Shown: positions 9,398 through 17,960 of the stretch, piece after piece
Layout of the letters: each line of letters starts with the position of its first letter
Position numbering within the stretch: position 1 is the stretch's first letter
Assembly (NCBI GenBank): GCA_013203845.1
Contig: JABMPE010000216.1
Coordinates: forward strand, 1 to 56,064
Length of the DNA stretch: 56,064 nt
Direction: 5' to 3'
Source: Rhodopirellula sp.
Lineage (GTDB): Bacteria > Planctomycetota > Planctomycetia > Planctomycetales > Planctomycetaceae
Notes under the pieces: generated by a model
What the model was told of the DNA's origin: nothing
The model's input: the letters and a program-made list of their open reading frames with translations, nothing else
Databases searched by the model: none
Made by a program: the position numbers and the translations under genes

Positions 9398-10459
9398 TCA
9401 GTCTTTCGTCGCCGCAACGCAGATTTCACGACGGTTGAAGGCCAGTTGCCGCGAACGTACGTTCTGATAGCCCCAGGACCGGATGCGTTTGTGGTAGAGC
9501 GGGATTTCGTCGGCCAGTTTCCAGTCAGTAAATTTGAGCGTCAGTAGTAATCCTTCGATCTTGACCGAAGGGTGAGTCACGATCGCCTCGATGGTGTCGA
9601 GCGAGTAGTTCGGCACGGCAGACGCATCGCTGGCCAGCCAGCGAAAGTTGGAGAACAGCCGACGGGGCAGGTCTTTCGCGCGGCCTCGAACGTGCGTGAA
9701 CTTCTCTTCTTTAAGCAGGGCCTCGTCCATTTCCGCGGGATCAATGCCGGTCACCGTCAAGCCGAGTCCCAGCAATGCCTGACACGAACCTCCGGGAGAG
9801 CTGCCGATTTCAGCGACCGCATCGCCGGGTTTAACCGGCAGCCCGGACCACATCAGGCCTTCCACCATTTTCAGCCAGGTTCTGGAAACCGCTTCTTCTG
9901 GAAGTTCGATCTGCGGAACGCCACCAGGCCAGCACGATGGTCCCTGTTCTGCGATATGCCACCCGATCCACCACTCGCCGGGTTCCACCAGTACGCAGTC
10001 GATGATCATGGAATTCGGCTCAGGGATTGCATTGACGATCAACTGCCGCTCTGCGTTGAACTCTGAGGCTTCCAGAATTCGACCGACTTCCGCCGCCAGT
10101 ACCGAGACGCCCGGTTCGAAATCCCGCGAGCCCGGCATAAATCGATCGCGTTCCCAGACATGCAGGTGCCCGCACGTGGCGAGTTGTTCTGCGGTGAATT
10201 TTGCGGTGAGAAGTTCGCCGACCTGACGGGCCATTTCGTTGCCGTCGGTACCGACAACTTTACCGACCGAGTGTCCCCAGCTGCGGGCAAACACGGATTT
10301 CAGCTGGAACTGTTCCGTGAATCCTCGCGAGTCGGGAGTCTTGAGCGTTACGAAGCCGGGGCGGGAGAAGGCCAGCCGCAGCTCAGGGTGTCGCCGACTG
10401 ACCTCGTTCTTCAGCGCGGCTTCAGCGCCGGCCTGGCAAACGGCAAAAACGAACGACAT
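9398..10459 (-). CDS. rlmM: RlmM-like 23S rRNA 2'-O-ribose methyltransferase
   Basis: A 353-residue protein. The N-terminal ~170 residues resemble the THUMP-like RNA-binding part of RlmM (MSFVFAVCQAGAEAALKNEV). The C-terminal half is an FtsJ/RrmJ-type Rossmann methyltransferase: the S-adenosylmethionine loop EIGSSPGGSCQALLGLG (about 215-231) corresponds to the DLGAxPGGxT motif, GIDPAEM gives the acidic end of strand 2, and WLASDAS the catalytic-side Asp. E. coli RlmM methylates C2498 of 23S rRNA; that target is inferred. A GGAAC sequence precedes the ATG at 10459. The symbol is given by family resemblance and the exact base modified is not proven. Confidence 0.75.
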   Translation of the reverse strand: MSFVFAVCQAGAEAALKNEVSRRHPELRLAFSRPGFVTLKTPDSRGFTEQFQLKSVFARSWGHSVGKVVGTDGNEMARQVGELLTAKFTAEQLATCGHLHVWERDRFMPGSRDFEPGVSVLAAEVGRILEASEFNAERQLIVNAIPEPNSMIIDCVLVEPGEWWIGWHIAEQGPSCWPGGVPQIELPEEAVSRTWLKMVEGLMWSGLPVKPGDAVAEIGSSPGGSCQALLGLGLTVTGIDPAEMDEALLKEEKFTHVRGRAKDLPRRLFSNFRWLASDASAVPNYSLDTIEAIVTHPSVKIEGLLLTLKFTDWKLADEIPLYHKRIRSWGYQNVRSRQLAFNRREICVAATKD

Positions 10460-10781
10460 GAATTTAGTTCCGGCGCGAGTGTGAGGTATAGCTTTCGTAA
10501 GAACGTCAACGGGAGATTACCCGGCGTTCGTGATGCGGCAAGCGACCTGGTCCTGGATGATGCCTTGAATGTTTCGGAAAGGCATCATGTTGCCGTCATG
10601 CAACGCCTCAATCGTAGAAGCTGGCTTGCAGGACGCCGTGAATCGGAAGTTGCAAAGTGCTGCAGACAAGTGGTTTGCGGAAAACTGTACAACTCTGTTT
10701 CGTTCTCTGAGCGCTCTGGCATTGGATTTGTTTCTAAGACATTCATCTGTCGAAATGAAACCCGAGCGTCTGGGAATTCTT
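10460..10781. other. Divergent intergenic region
   Basis: This stretch lies between the RlmM-like gene and the NtrC-like regulator. The regulator frame stays open back to 10569, but that extension is not like the family. I see no confident promoter. A weak TGGCAT-N5-TTGT sequence at 10727-10741 resembles a sigma-54 element but lacks the essential GC at -12. Confidence 0.4.
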
Positions 10782-12275
10782 ATGAGCAAACCACTGATTA
10801 TCATACTGAGTCAACGAGCCCGCTGGACGAACGAGTTACCCGTCAGCGGAAGTGACGGCTTTGACTTCGTGACGTGCTCCGACGTCGAAGCTCTTCCCCT
10901 GGTGGCTGCCAAACATAACGCGGCCGGTGTCTTCGCTGACCTGGCCAACGTTTCGGGCGGTGGGCATCTGCAGGAGCGGATGCTTGAGCAGCTCTGCGAT
11001 CGAATGACCGATCTGCCTGTTGCGATGGTGACCGACGAAGAATGTCCGGAACCGTTGGAGCGACGGGCACTCTACAGCGGCATCACGCATCTGCGTGGCG
11101 AAGTCACTGTCGATCGCGTGCTGGACTGGCTGACCGAACGTCTGCCTGCCAACAAATCAAACACGACCGCTGACGATACTGCGTCTGACAATGTCGAGAA
11201 TCGCGACGATGATGATGACACAAAAGACCAGCTGATCGCCATCGCTCCCACATCTCCGTCGGTGCATTCCGGCCGCGACTCGTCGACAGCATTGTCAGGC
11301 ATCACGCGACGATTCGAAACGTACTCGCCTGAAATGAAGCGAATGCTCGAAGAGGTCGCAATCGCGGCAGACAAGGATGTCACGATGCTGCTGATTGGTG
11401 AAACTGGTTCCGGCAAGACTTACCTGTCCAACCTGATTCACGAAGTCTCACCCAGACGCGATGAACCGTTCATCACGGTTGCGTGCGGTTCGTTGCCGGG
11501 CGACCTGATCGAGAGTGAAATGTTCGGCCACATGAAGGGGTCGTTTACGAGCGCTCACGTCGACAAAGAGGGCAAGTTCATCGCCGCTAAGAAAGGCACG
11601 ATACTGCTCGACGAAATCGACGTTCTCGGTCTGGAGCAGCAGGTCAAGTTGCTGCGTGTTATCGAAACCGGTCAGTTCGAACCTGTCGGCTCGAATCAGA
11701 CAATGACGTCACAGGCCCGCTTGGTGGTGGCGAGCAATCTGCCGTTGGAGCCGCTGGTCGAGAAAGGCCTGTTCCGTCCAGACCTTTATTATCGACTCAG
11801 CATGTTGAAGTTCGAGCTGGCACCGCTTCGCAAACGAAAGCCGGATATCAAGACGCTGGCTAAACGGTTTATCCAGGACAAGTCTCTGAAGCACGAGATG
11901 GGCATCGTCCGGATTGAACAGGAATTTTTTGACACGCTGGTGGCTTACCCGTGGCCGGGCAACGTCCGCGAACTTGAGTACGCGATTCAGCGGGCCGTTA
12001 TCTACTGCCGGGACGGAGTTCTGCGAGCGGAGCACCTCCCCAGCCATATCCTGGCCGGAATCGCCGGGCCGACCAACGACCCGACCGTCAAGCTGGAATC
12101 CATGAAGCCCAAAGAACACTCGAAGGAACTCGGGAGTCAGATTGCGACCACGGAGCGCGACATCATCGAGCAGGCGTTAATTCGAAATAACTACAACCGA
12201 ACCAGAAGCGCCAAAGAACTGGGAGTCAGCCGCGTGACGCTTTACAACAAAATGAAACGATACGATCTGAGTTAG
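10782..12275 (+). CDS. Sigma-54-type AAA+ response regulator (NtrC family), atypical
   Basis: A 497-residue regulator from the ATG at 10782, where the conserved fold begins. Residues about 1-120 resemble a receiver domain that lacks the usual N-terminal acidic pair. An acidic linker (ENRDDDDDTKD) follows, then the AAA+ domain: Walker A GETGSGKT (about 206-213), Walker B ILLDEID (about 274-280) and the sensor region RPDLYYRLSMLKFELAPLRKR. The C-terminus has a Fis-type helix-turn-helix (NRTRSAKELGVSRVTLYNKM). Family members are ATPases that remodel RNA polymerase bound to sigma-54 at distant enhancers. The sigma-contacting GAFTGA loop is here GSFTSA (about 253-258), so sigma-54 activation is uncertain. 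The histidine kinase gene that follows in the opposite direction is a plausible partner. Confidence 0.88.
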   Translation: MSKPLIIILSQRARWTNELPVSGSDGFDFVTCSDVEALPLVAAKHNAAGVFADLANVSGGGHLQERMLEQLCDRMTDLPVAMVTDEECPEPLERRALYSGITHLRGEVTVDRVLDWLTERLPANKSNTTADDTASDNVENRDDDDDTKDQLIAIAPTSPSVHSGRDSSTALSGITRRFETYSPEMKRMLEEVAIAADKDVTMLLIGETGSGKTYLSNLIHEVSPRRDEPFITVACGSLPGDLIESEMFGHMKGSFTSAHVDKEGKFIAAKKGTILLDEIDVLGLEQQVKLLRVIETGQFEPVGSNQTMTSQARLVVASNLPLEPLVEKGLFRPDLYYRLSMLKFELAPLRKRKPDIKTLAKRFIQDKSLKHEMGIVRIEQEFFDTLVAYPWPGNVRELEYAIQRAVIYCRDGVLRAEHLPSHILAGIAGPTNDPTVKLESMKPKEHSKELGSQIATTERDIIEQALIRNNYNRTRSAKELGVSRVTLYNKMKRYDLS

Positions 12276-12391
12276 CCGACCTGACCTCGCTGTGCTCCCG
12301 CAAAGGGCGGCGAGTCGTTCCCACCGTTCAACTGGAACCGGCCTTACGACGATCCCGAAGCGTGTGGAACCCTGTTCTTGAGGGCGTCTGG

Positions 12392-13126
12392 CTACGCGGG
12401 CGGAAGCGCGATGGAGAAGCGAGTCCCGCGGCCTGGGTCACTTTCGCAGGTGATGGTTCCGTTGTGAGCCTCGACAATTTTGCGGACGGTTGGCAGTCCC
12501 AGCCCGCTGCCGTTGGGCTTGGTCGAGAAGAAGATTTGAAACAGTTTCGACCGGGTTTTTTCGTTCATCCCCTGCCCGGTGTCGATGAACTCAAGACGGA
12601 CAAACCCATCGCGAACAAACGTCTGAAGTTCCAGTAACCCACCATCGGGCATCGCCTGTTGCGCGTTCCTGGCAAGGTTGAGAAGAACCTGTCGAAACAG
12701 TGAACCATCCAGTCGGACCGGCGGCAGATTGGATTCCAGATGCGGGCTCACATCGATGCCCGATTCGTCTGCGGTCGGCTTGTAAAAGTCGACGAACTCA
12801 CGGATCGCCGCGTTGAGGTCCGACTCGACCAGTTCCAGTTCGCCCACTCGCGCGAACTGCAGGAAAGCGTTGAGGATGTCGTCCAGGTGACCACATTCCT
12901 GCTGCACTCGCTGAAGCTTGGTGAGCATTCTCTGATCGCGAGCCGTGTCGCTTTCCTGCAACTCTTCAACCAGCAGTTCGAGGTTCAGACTGATCGTCGA
13001 AAGTGGATTGCGGATCTCATGGGCCAGACCGCCAGCGAGCGAGGCGATCTCTGAATACTGAGCCAGTAATCGTTGTCTTTCCTGATCTTCCACTGGCGAT
13101 CTTCCGCTGGCTGGCGAAGAACTCAT
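12392..13126 (-). CDS. Soluble sensor histidine kinase (NtrB-like core)
   Basis: A 244-residue kinase consisting of the catalytic core only. The dimerisation/phosphoacceptor helix carries LAHEIRNPLSTISLNLELL (H-box, about 30-50). The HATPase domain shows the N-box (NLARNAQQA), G1 (DTGQGM), F (FQIFFSTK) and G2 (GSGLGLPTVRKIV). There is no membrane segment and only about 20 residues before the H-box, so the input must come from a partner protein or from a very short N-terminal region. The sequence is NtrB/AtoS-like, the class that phosphorylates NtrC-type regulators. Its 3' end faces that of the NtrC-like gene, 116 bases away, which suggests a two-component pair without co-transcription. Confidence 0.88.
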   Translation of the reverse strand: MSSSPASGRSPVEDQERQRLLAQYSEIASLAGGLAHEIRNPLSTISLNLELLVEELQESDTARDQRMLTKLQRVQQECGHLDDILNAFLQFARVGELELVESDLNAAIREFVDFYKPTADESGIDVSPHLESNLPPVRLDGSLFRQVLLNLARNAQQAMPDGGLLELQTFVRDGFVRLEFIDTGQGMNEKTRSKLFQIFFSTKPNGSGLGLPTVRKIVEAHNGTITCESDPGRGTRFSIALPPA

Positions 13127-13252
13127 TTACGCAGAACAAAAGTGAGCGGCTTTTAGCAAAGGCTCTCTTTTATGGAAACTGCGATTCGGCGCCCACGAAT
13201 CGGTAGACACTTCCAGAATAAGGAACCCGGTCACAGCCAGTGAAATCAGTGG

Positions 13253-14950
13253 TTAGTGATTCACGTAAAACTCGACTGAAGTCAGCAGCGCCCATGCCGC
13301 GTCGCGTACGACGGCTTCTCTATTGGTGCCCGCTGCGTTCAGGAAGTCCGTCATGACCGCCGTTTCGTCTGGTGACGCGTGCCGCGAAAGCACCGCAAGG
13401 TATAGCTCATCGATCAGCGGCGAAGGTTGCTCTATTTTCATCAGGCGGTCGACCAGATTTCCTGGCCGCCGCTGAAGTAACTTCTGAACCTCGTCCGAAT
13501 TTCTCCAGAACAACGCGCCTTTGACGGTCGCCTTGAACTCACCTTCGGGCTCTCTGGCCTCGTTGGCAAAAGCGCCGGCAAAAGCAGTTTTCAGTTCGGC
13601 GATAGTTGGAAGTTTCGATTCGTCGTCGGTCGCCGCTTCGGTTGTCGCTGCTGGATCAGTGTTCGCTTCAGTTTTTGCGGACGAGTGAGCAGCAGCTTCG
13701 AGCAGCTCTGTACTTTCTGTGGCCTGAATCACGCTGGCCAGTAACTGTTCGGCCATCAGCGGTCGTTCTATCGCCACGGCGAAGCGATCCGGTTTCGGAG
13801 GCTCGACGGCGACTGCTAATCGACTCGTTCGCTGCCAGGCTTTCGAAAGCACGATCTCTCGAATCAGCCATTTCAGATCGTAGTGATGGGCAATGAACTC
13901 GTCAGTCAGAAGTTCGAGTAATTGCGGCTGCGACGGAGGGTTGCCGGAATGATCAAGATCGACCGGGTGGATCAGGCCTCGCCCCAGCAGGACATACCAG
14001 ACGCGGTTGACAGTCGTTCGCGCGAACTGCCGATTCTCTGGCCGTGTTAGCTCGCGTGCGAGTAGCTCAACAGCACTCCACTCAGGTCGAGGTGGCTCCG
14101 GCTGTTTCTTTTTCGGTGCCGGAGATTCGGCAGGTTTCGGTTCCGGAATTTCAAACTCCGAACCGCCGGGAATTCTCGGTCCAGTTTTACGCTGGGTCGG
14201 ATCGAAGACGGAAACAAACTCGACCGGCGCAGTCATGGCCTTTTCGCCGACCGCCGGAAACTTCACGTCGCGGCGGACGAACGTGTTCTTGTAAACCGCG
14301 AACAGTCCCTGGAAATCGAGCTGTTTGTAGTCGTCGATAAAAAGATGATTGTGGCATTCTGCGCATTGCAGATCCTGACCAAGAAACATCCGGCCGATGT
14401 CACGCACCAGGCCTGGGTAGTCGACCGGGTTTTGTCCGTACTTTTCCAGCCGCTTTGACATGAAGTACGCGGCAGCGCGATTCTCCTCGTCATCAGCGTC
14501 CGCATTGAGCACCTGGAAAACCAACAGGTTCCAGGGCTTGTTGGTGGCGAAGGATTTTTCCAGCCACACCTGCCAGTCTGCGTCGTCACCTCGCCGCTCC
14601 ATCAGAATGACGTGAAACAGATCCGCCATTCGGCGAGACCAATCCGGTGAGGCCAACAGGTCATCGATGATTTGTGTTCGCTTGCTGGCGGTCCTGTCAG
14701 CAATGAATGTCCGTGCGAAGTCTGCGTCAGGAATCTTTCCGGCAAGATCGAGCGATACTCGGCGAAGGAACTCGGCGTCATCGCTGATTGCCGCAAAGTT
14801 CGTCGTTCCAGCATCCGCTTCAAGAATTGAATCGATTCTTGAGTGAAGAGGAACATCAGCCGGCTCCGCAGCGGTCACGAGAAGGCCATTCGTCAATGCA
14901 GCCAAAATGAAAAGCAGCGACCGATTTAACGGCTGGATCAGACTGGCCAT
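13253..14950 (-). CDS. DUF1549/DUF1553 secreted protein with CxxCH motif
   Basis: A 565-residue planctomycete-type protein. A signal peptide covers about the first 28 residues (hydrophobic LFILAALTNGLLVTAAEP). DUF1549 follows at about 35-250, with DAEFLRRVSLDLAGKIPDA and the haem-c-like motif CAECHNH (about 197-203). A Pro/Lys-rich linker leads to DUF1553 at about 290-560 (ENRQFARTTVNRVWYVLLGRGL). The family is often called planctomycete cytochrome-associated (PSD1) and is periplasmic; no substrate is established. It usually sits beside a DUF1501 gene, but here the only DUF1501 gene is about 32 kb away. The start is the ATG at 14950, since GGAG in TTGGAGTGTTGGATG is correctly spaced for it; an in-frame TTG four codons upstream is less likely. 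Confidence 0.85.
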   Translation of the reverse strand: MASLIQPLNRSLLFILAALTNGLLVTAAEPADVPLHSRIDSILEADAGTTNFAAISDDAEFLRRVSLDLAGKIPDADFARTFIADRTASKRTQIIDDLLASPDWSRRMADLFHVILMERRGDDADWQVWLEKSFATNKPWNLLVFQVLNADADDEENRAAAYFMSKRLEKYGQNPVDYPGLVRDIGRMFLGQDLQCAECHNHLFIDDYKQLDFQGLFAVYKNTFVRRDVKFPAVGEKAMTAPVEFVSVFDPTQRKTGPRIPGGSEFEIPEPKPAESPAPKKKQPEPPRPEWSAVELLARELTRPENRQFARTTVNRVWYVLLGRGLIHPVDLDHSGNPPSQPQLLELLTDEFIAHHYDLKWLIREIVLSKAWQRTSRLAVAVEPPKPDRFAVAIERPLMAEQLLASVIQATESTELLEAAAHSSAKTEANTDPAATTEAATDDESKLPTIAELKTAFAGAFANEAREPEGEFKATVKGALFWRNSDEVQKLLQRRPGNLVDRLMKIEQPSPLIDELYLAVLSRHASPDETAVMTDFLNAAGTNREAVVRDAAWALLTSVEFYVNH

Positions 14951-15201
14951 CCAACACTCCAACTGCGAGCGAGACGTGGAATCAAACGTTTCGAAAAGTT
15001 TTGCGACACTTCGCCGGGAATGATCGAAACGACGAGATTAAGGCAGCGTCAATTGTGCTAAATCCCAACCGAAACATGAAGCATCAATCAGGATTGATCC
15101 TGAAAGCAGGTCGATAATGGCAAAAAGTGTTTCGGTGAGGTGATACGGCGGCAGTGGCGATCGCCACACTCCGCGGCCATGTTTGCCGCCGGTCAGTACG
15201 C
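14951..15201. other. Intergenic region, nothing identified
   Basis: About 250 bases between the DUF1549 gene and the terminator of the lipoprotein gene, both on the - strand. It probably includes the DUF1549 promoter. A 62-codon frame here has no family resemblance and overlaps the terminator, so I do not call it. Confidence 0.4.
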
Positions 15202-15243
15202 AAAAGAAAACGGGATCGAAGCTCATTGAGCCTCAATCCCGTT
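15202..15243 (-). terminator. Rho-independent terminator of the lipoprotein gene
   Basis: Read on the - strand, AACGGGATTGAGGCT pairs with AGCTTCGATCCCGTT across a five-base loop with two wobble pairs, followed by TTCTTTTG. It lies about 60 bases after the lipoprotein stop codon. Confidence 0.8.
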
Positions 15244-15305
15244 CTGATTCGTTGTTTCAATTCGTCTCGAAGAACGGCTCCGATCGAAGAAACTCACCAC
15301 TAAGA

Positions 15306-15584
15306 TTACTCAGCAGCTTTTTCAGCTTCGGCAGGAGCAGCAGCTTCAGCTGGGGCTTCGCCTTCTGCAGGTGCAGCAGCTTCGCCTTCGGCGGGAGCGG
15401 CGGCTTCTGCACCTTCAGCTGGAGTGGTGGCTTCTGCACCTTCTTCAGCATGAGCGGCAGGTTCAGCATGCACATCAGCGGCTGGTTCCGTGGTGGCACC
15501 GGCATCAGGAGTAGTTTTTGCACCACAGCCAACCAGGAACAGAGCGATAGCCAAAGCACTCAGACTCGATACGAAAGATTTCAT
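15306..15584 (-). CDS. Ala/Glu/Pro-rich small lipoprotein
   Basis: A 92-residue protein with a lipoprotein signal peptide: a basic start (MKSF), a hydrophobic core and lipobox LVGC, so the Cys at about residue 20 should be lipidated. The rest is almost entirely Ala, Glu, Pro, Gly and Thr, in imperfect repeats of the form PAEGEAAA. Such segments are unstructured and acidic and may act as a spacer or surface tail; no function is known. The start is the ATG at 15584, preceded by GAGGAG at good spacing. The frame is open 14 codons further upstream, but that part would put residues before the signal peptide. It has its own terminator. Confidence 0.8.
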   Translation of the reverse strand: MKSFVSSLSALAIALFLVGCGAKTTPDAGATTEPAADVHAEPAAHAEEGAEATTPAEGAEAAAPAEGEAAAPAEGEAPAEAAAPAEAEKAAE

Positions 15585-15784
15585 CACGGACTCCTCTTTG
15601 TTGCATTTTCTGTCAGAAATTGACAATCGGGTTTCTCACTCGGGAATACCCGCTTAGACGCTGCCCAGCAGGATGCGCGGCGACGTCGACATATTCCCGA
15701 CCGGTCAAGTTTTCTGAAACTTTGCCGAAAAGCTGGATGGCATCTTTTGCAGCGACCTGCAGAAGCTGGATAGCTCAGGCAAGT

Positions 15785-16237
15785 TCAGCCGAGCTTCCGT
15801 TCCAGCATGTCGCCACCGGAATCCGGGATCCGGACAAAACTGAACGTCCCCGACCCCATCGCAACGCGTAATCCGTCGTCGGTTTTCATGTCCGCGCGAG
15901 CGACTGCTGTCGTTGCCCCGCTGTGTGTCACCTCTGCGGAAATCAGCAGCCGCTCACCATTCCAGCCCGGGCGTACGAAATGAACGTTCAACTGACAGGT
16001 AACTGCGAAACAGCCGTCAGGCGTCTGAGTCGACACGGCCACTCCCATGGCTGTATCCAGCAGCGTCGCGATGACGCCACCGTGAGCGATTCCCCGAGTT
16101 CGCAAATGCATCTCAGAGATGTTCAGCGCCAGCGTCGCTGAGCCCTCACCACGCTCGATTAACTCGGCACCAATCATCGCCAGAAACGGCGACTCCTCGA
16201 ATGGTTTCCGACGTTCCGCTTCGTCTATCGCCGTCAT
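15785..16237 (-). CDS. PaaI-type hotdog thioesterase
   Basis: A 150-residue acyl-CoA thioesterase of the hotdog fold (PaaI/YdiI-like). Family marks are MHLRTRGIAHGGVIATLLDTAMGV, in which the HGG turn and the following Asp sit at the head of the long central helix and form the active site, and the later LNVHFVRPG strand. It hydrolyses acyl- or aroyl-CoA thioesters in the cytoplasm; the substrate cannot be read from sequence. The start is ATG at 16237 with GGAAG upstream, although the frame is open 44 codons further. It is a single gene, divergent from hisC. Confidence 0.87.
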   Translation of the reverse strand: MTAIDEAERRKPFEESPFLAMIGAELIERGEGSATLALNISEMHLRTRGIAHGGVIATLLDTAMGVAVSTQTPDGCFAVTCQLNVHFVRPGWNGERLLISAEVTHSGATTAVARADMKTDDGLRVAMGSGTFSFVRIPDSGGDMLERKLG

Positions 16238-16450
16238 CGTTACTTCCTTGCGATTGTCCAGAAAGCTTTTGAACCGGCAAATTGCATCCGCCATGACTCC
16301 CCGAAACGAACGTTGATCCGGCTTTTCGGGAGAACAAGGCAGGTTCGCGAAGTGTCCAGCCAAACGCAATAATCCGTCACTGTTCCGAATGAGCCAATGG
16401 ATCGGATTTGCTGGCTCCGGCTAGCCAAACACTTTTATGCAGGATTTTCG

Positions 16451-17524
16451 ATGAGTCTGTTTCGACCTGATGTCGATCGAATTCACGGTTACGTTCCCGG
16501 TGAGCAGCCGCAGGACACCGGCTGGATCAAGCTGAACACGAACGAGAATCCGTATCCGCCGTCACCGCGAGTCGCGGCGGCTGTGACAGCAGCCTGTGCC
16601 GGGCGGCTGAATATCTACCCGGATCCGTTGTCCAGTCGCTTCCGGAAGGCGGCGGCGGCATTGTTTAATGTCGATCCAGATTGGATCCTTCCGGCCAATG
16701 GCAGCGACGAAAACCTGACGATTCTGAATCGTTCCTTCGTCGACCCCGGTGAACTGGTCACGTTTCCGTACCCGAGTTACATCCTGTACGAAACGCTCGC
16801 CGACATTCAGGGAGCCGCGCACGAACGACTGCAGCTCGAACCCGACTGGACATGGAACATCGACCGCGTGCGGCCTCAGATTGAACGCAGCAAACTGGTT
16901 GTCGTTCCGAATCCGAACTCGCCGTCCGGAAACTGCTGGGCTGACGAGACCATTCGCGAACTCGTTCCTCCGAACGGAGTCTTCGTTCTGGACGAGGCGT
17001 ACGGCGACTTCCGAGACGCACCTCATCGAGGCGAGATCCTGCACACCGATGTCGGACGCCGGATCGTCATTACCAGAACGCTCAGCAAGTCATACTCGCT
17101 CGCCGGCATCCGCTTTGGATTCGCAGTCGCTCACCCGGATCTGATTTCCGGCATGAGAAAAGTCAAAGACAGCTACAACTGCAACACGCTGTCTCTGGCC
17201 GCCGCAACGGCTGCCATCGAAGACCAGGACTGGATGCTGGAGAGCCGTCGAAAAATCATTGCTACCCGGTCGAGACTGACCGTTGTTTTGCGCGGACTTG
17301 GTTTTAACGTCGTCGACAGCCAGGCGAACTTCGTCTGGGCAACGCATCCTGAGGTCAGTCACCAGCGAATCTACGAAGCGCTGAAAGCTCGCAAGGTGCT
17401 GGTTCGATTCATGAAGTTTCCCGAGTCGCTTGATCACGCTGAAATAACCGGTCTGCGAATCACAGTCGGAACAGACGACGAGACCGATGGGTTCCTGACG
17501 ATCCTCGGCGACATCCTGAAGTGA
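16451..17524 (+). CDS. hisC: Histidinol-phosphate aminotransferase
   Basis: A 357-residue PLP-dependent fold-type I aminotransferase of the HisC group, normal length. Visible marks are IKLNTNENPYPPSP at the N-terminus (substrate and PLP contacts), PNPNSPSG before the PLP-binding Asn region, DEAYGDF with the Asp that contacts the pyridine nitrogen, and TRTLSKSYSLAGIRFGF with the Schiff-base lysine. It converts imidazole-acetol phosphate to histidinol phosphate in histidine synthesis; some HisC homologues act on aromatic substrates. The start is the ATG at 16451. It is followed by vsr after 28 bases and no other his gene is nearby. Confidence 0.85.
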   Translation: MSLFRPDVDRIHGYVPGEQPQDTGWIKLNTNENPYPPSPRVAAAVTAACAGRLNIYPDPLSSRFRKAAAALFNVDPDWILPANGSDENLTILNRSFVDPGELVTFPYPSYILYETLADIQGAAHERLQLEPDWTWNIDRVRPQIERSKLVVVPNPNSPSGNCWADETIRELVPPNGVFVLDEAYGDFRDAPHRGEILHTDVGRRIVITRTLSKSYSLAGIRFGFAVAHPDLISGMRKVKDSYNCNTLSLAAATAAIEDQDWMLESRRKIIATRSRLTVVLRGLGFNVVDSQANFVWATHPEVSHQRIYEALKARKVLVRFMKFPESLDHAEITGLRITVGTDDETDGFLTILGDILK

Positions 17525-17552
17525 GACGTCGAGCCCGCTCGGAGACTACTCA

Positions 17553-17957
17553 GTGGATCGTCTGACGAAGCAGCACCGCAGCTGGAACATGTCCCGGATT
17601 CGTGGAGCCAATACGAAGCCGGAGATCCGGGTGCGGTCGATGCTTCATCAAATGGGATACCGGTTTCGTCTGCACCGCAAAGACCTGCCCGGTAAACCGG
17701 ACATCGTTCTGCCAAAATATGAAACGGTGGTCTTTGTCCATGGCTGCTTCTGGCATCGACACCCAGGCTGCCAGTTTGCCTACACTCCGAAAAGTCGCGT
17801 CGAGTTCTGGTCAAATAAGTTCGCCCGCAACGTGGAACGTCACCACGAAGTCGAAGCCGAACTGACAGCTCAGGGCTGGCGAGTCGTCGTTGTCTGGGAA
17901 TGCGAAACCAAAGACGAAGAAACACTCTACCAGGTACTGACCAAAGGTCTGGAATAA
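17553..17957 (+). CDS. vsr: Very short patch repair endonuclease (Vsr)
   Basis: A 134-residue protein of the Vsr family. It shows NMSRIRGANTKPEIRVRSML, then GKPDIVLPKYETVVFVHGCFWHRH. The Asp in PDIV matches the catalytic metal ligand, and HGCFWHRHPGC holds the conserved His and Cys residues around the structural zinc site. Vsr nicks DNA 5' of the T in T:G mismatches made by deamination of 5-methylcytosine, and normally works with a cytosine methyltransferase (Dcm type). No such gene lies in this window. It starts with GTG at 17553, with GGAG upstream, 28 bases after hisC, and ends 3 bases before the isochorismatase gene, so it seems part of a housekeeping operon. Confidence 0.93.
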   Translation: MDRLTKQHRSWNMSRIRGANTKPEIRVRSMLHQMGYRFRLHRKDLPGKPDIVLPKYETVVFVHGCFWHRHPGCQFAYTPKSRVEFWSNKFARNVERHHEVEAELTAQGWRVVVVWECETKDEETLYQVLTKGLE

Positions 17958-17960
17958 GTC

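Noticed and set aside
10727-10742. Sigma-54-like TGGCAT-N5-TTGT before the NtrC-like gene
   Set aside because: The essential GC at -12 is missing and the -24 half also deviates.
15038-15226. 62-codon frame downstream of the lipoprotein gene
   Set aside because: It overlaps the terminator hairpin and has no recognisable features.
17829-17845. Half parS-like CGTGGAAC in the vsr gene
   Set aside because: Only a half site; no palindrome, so chance is likely.
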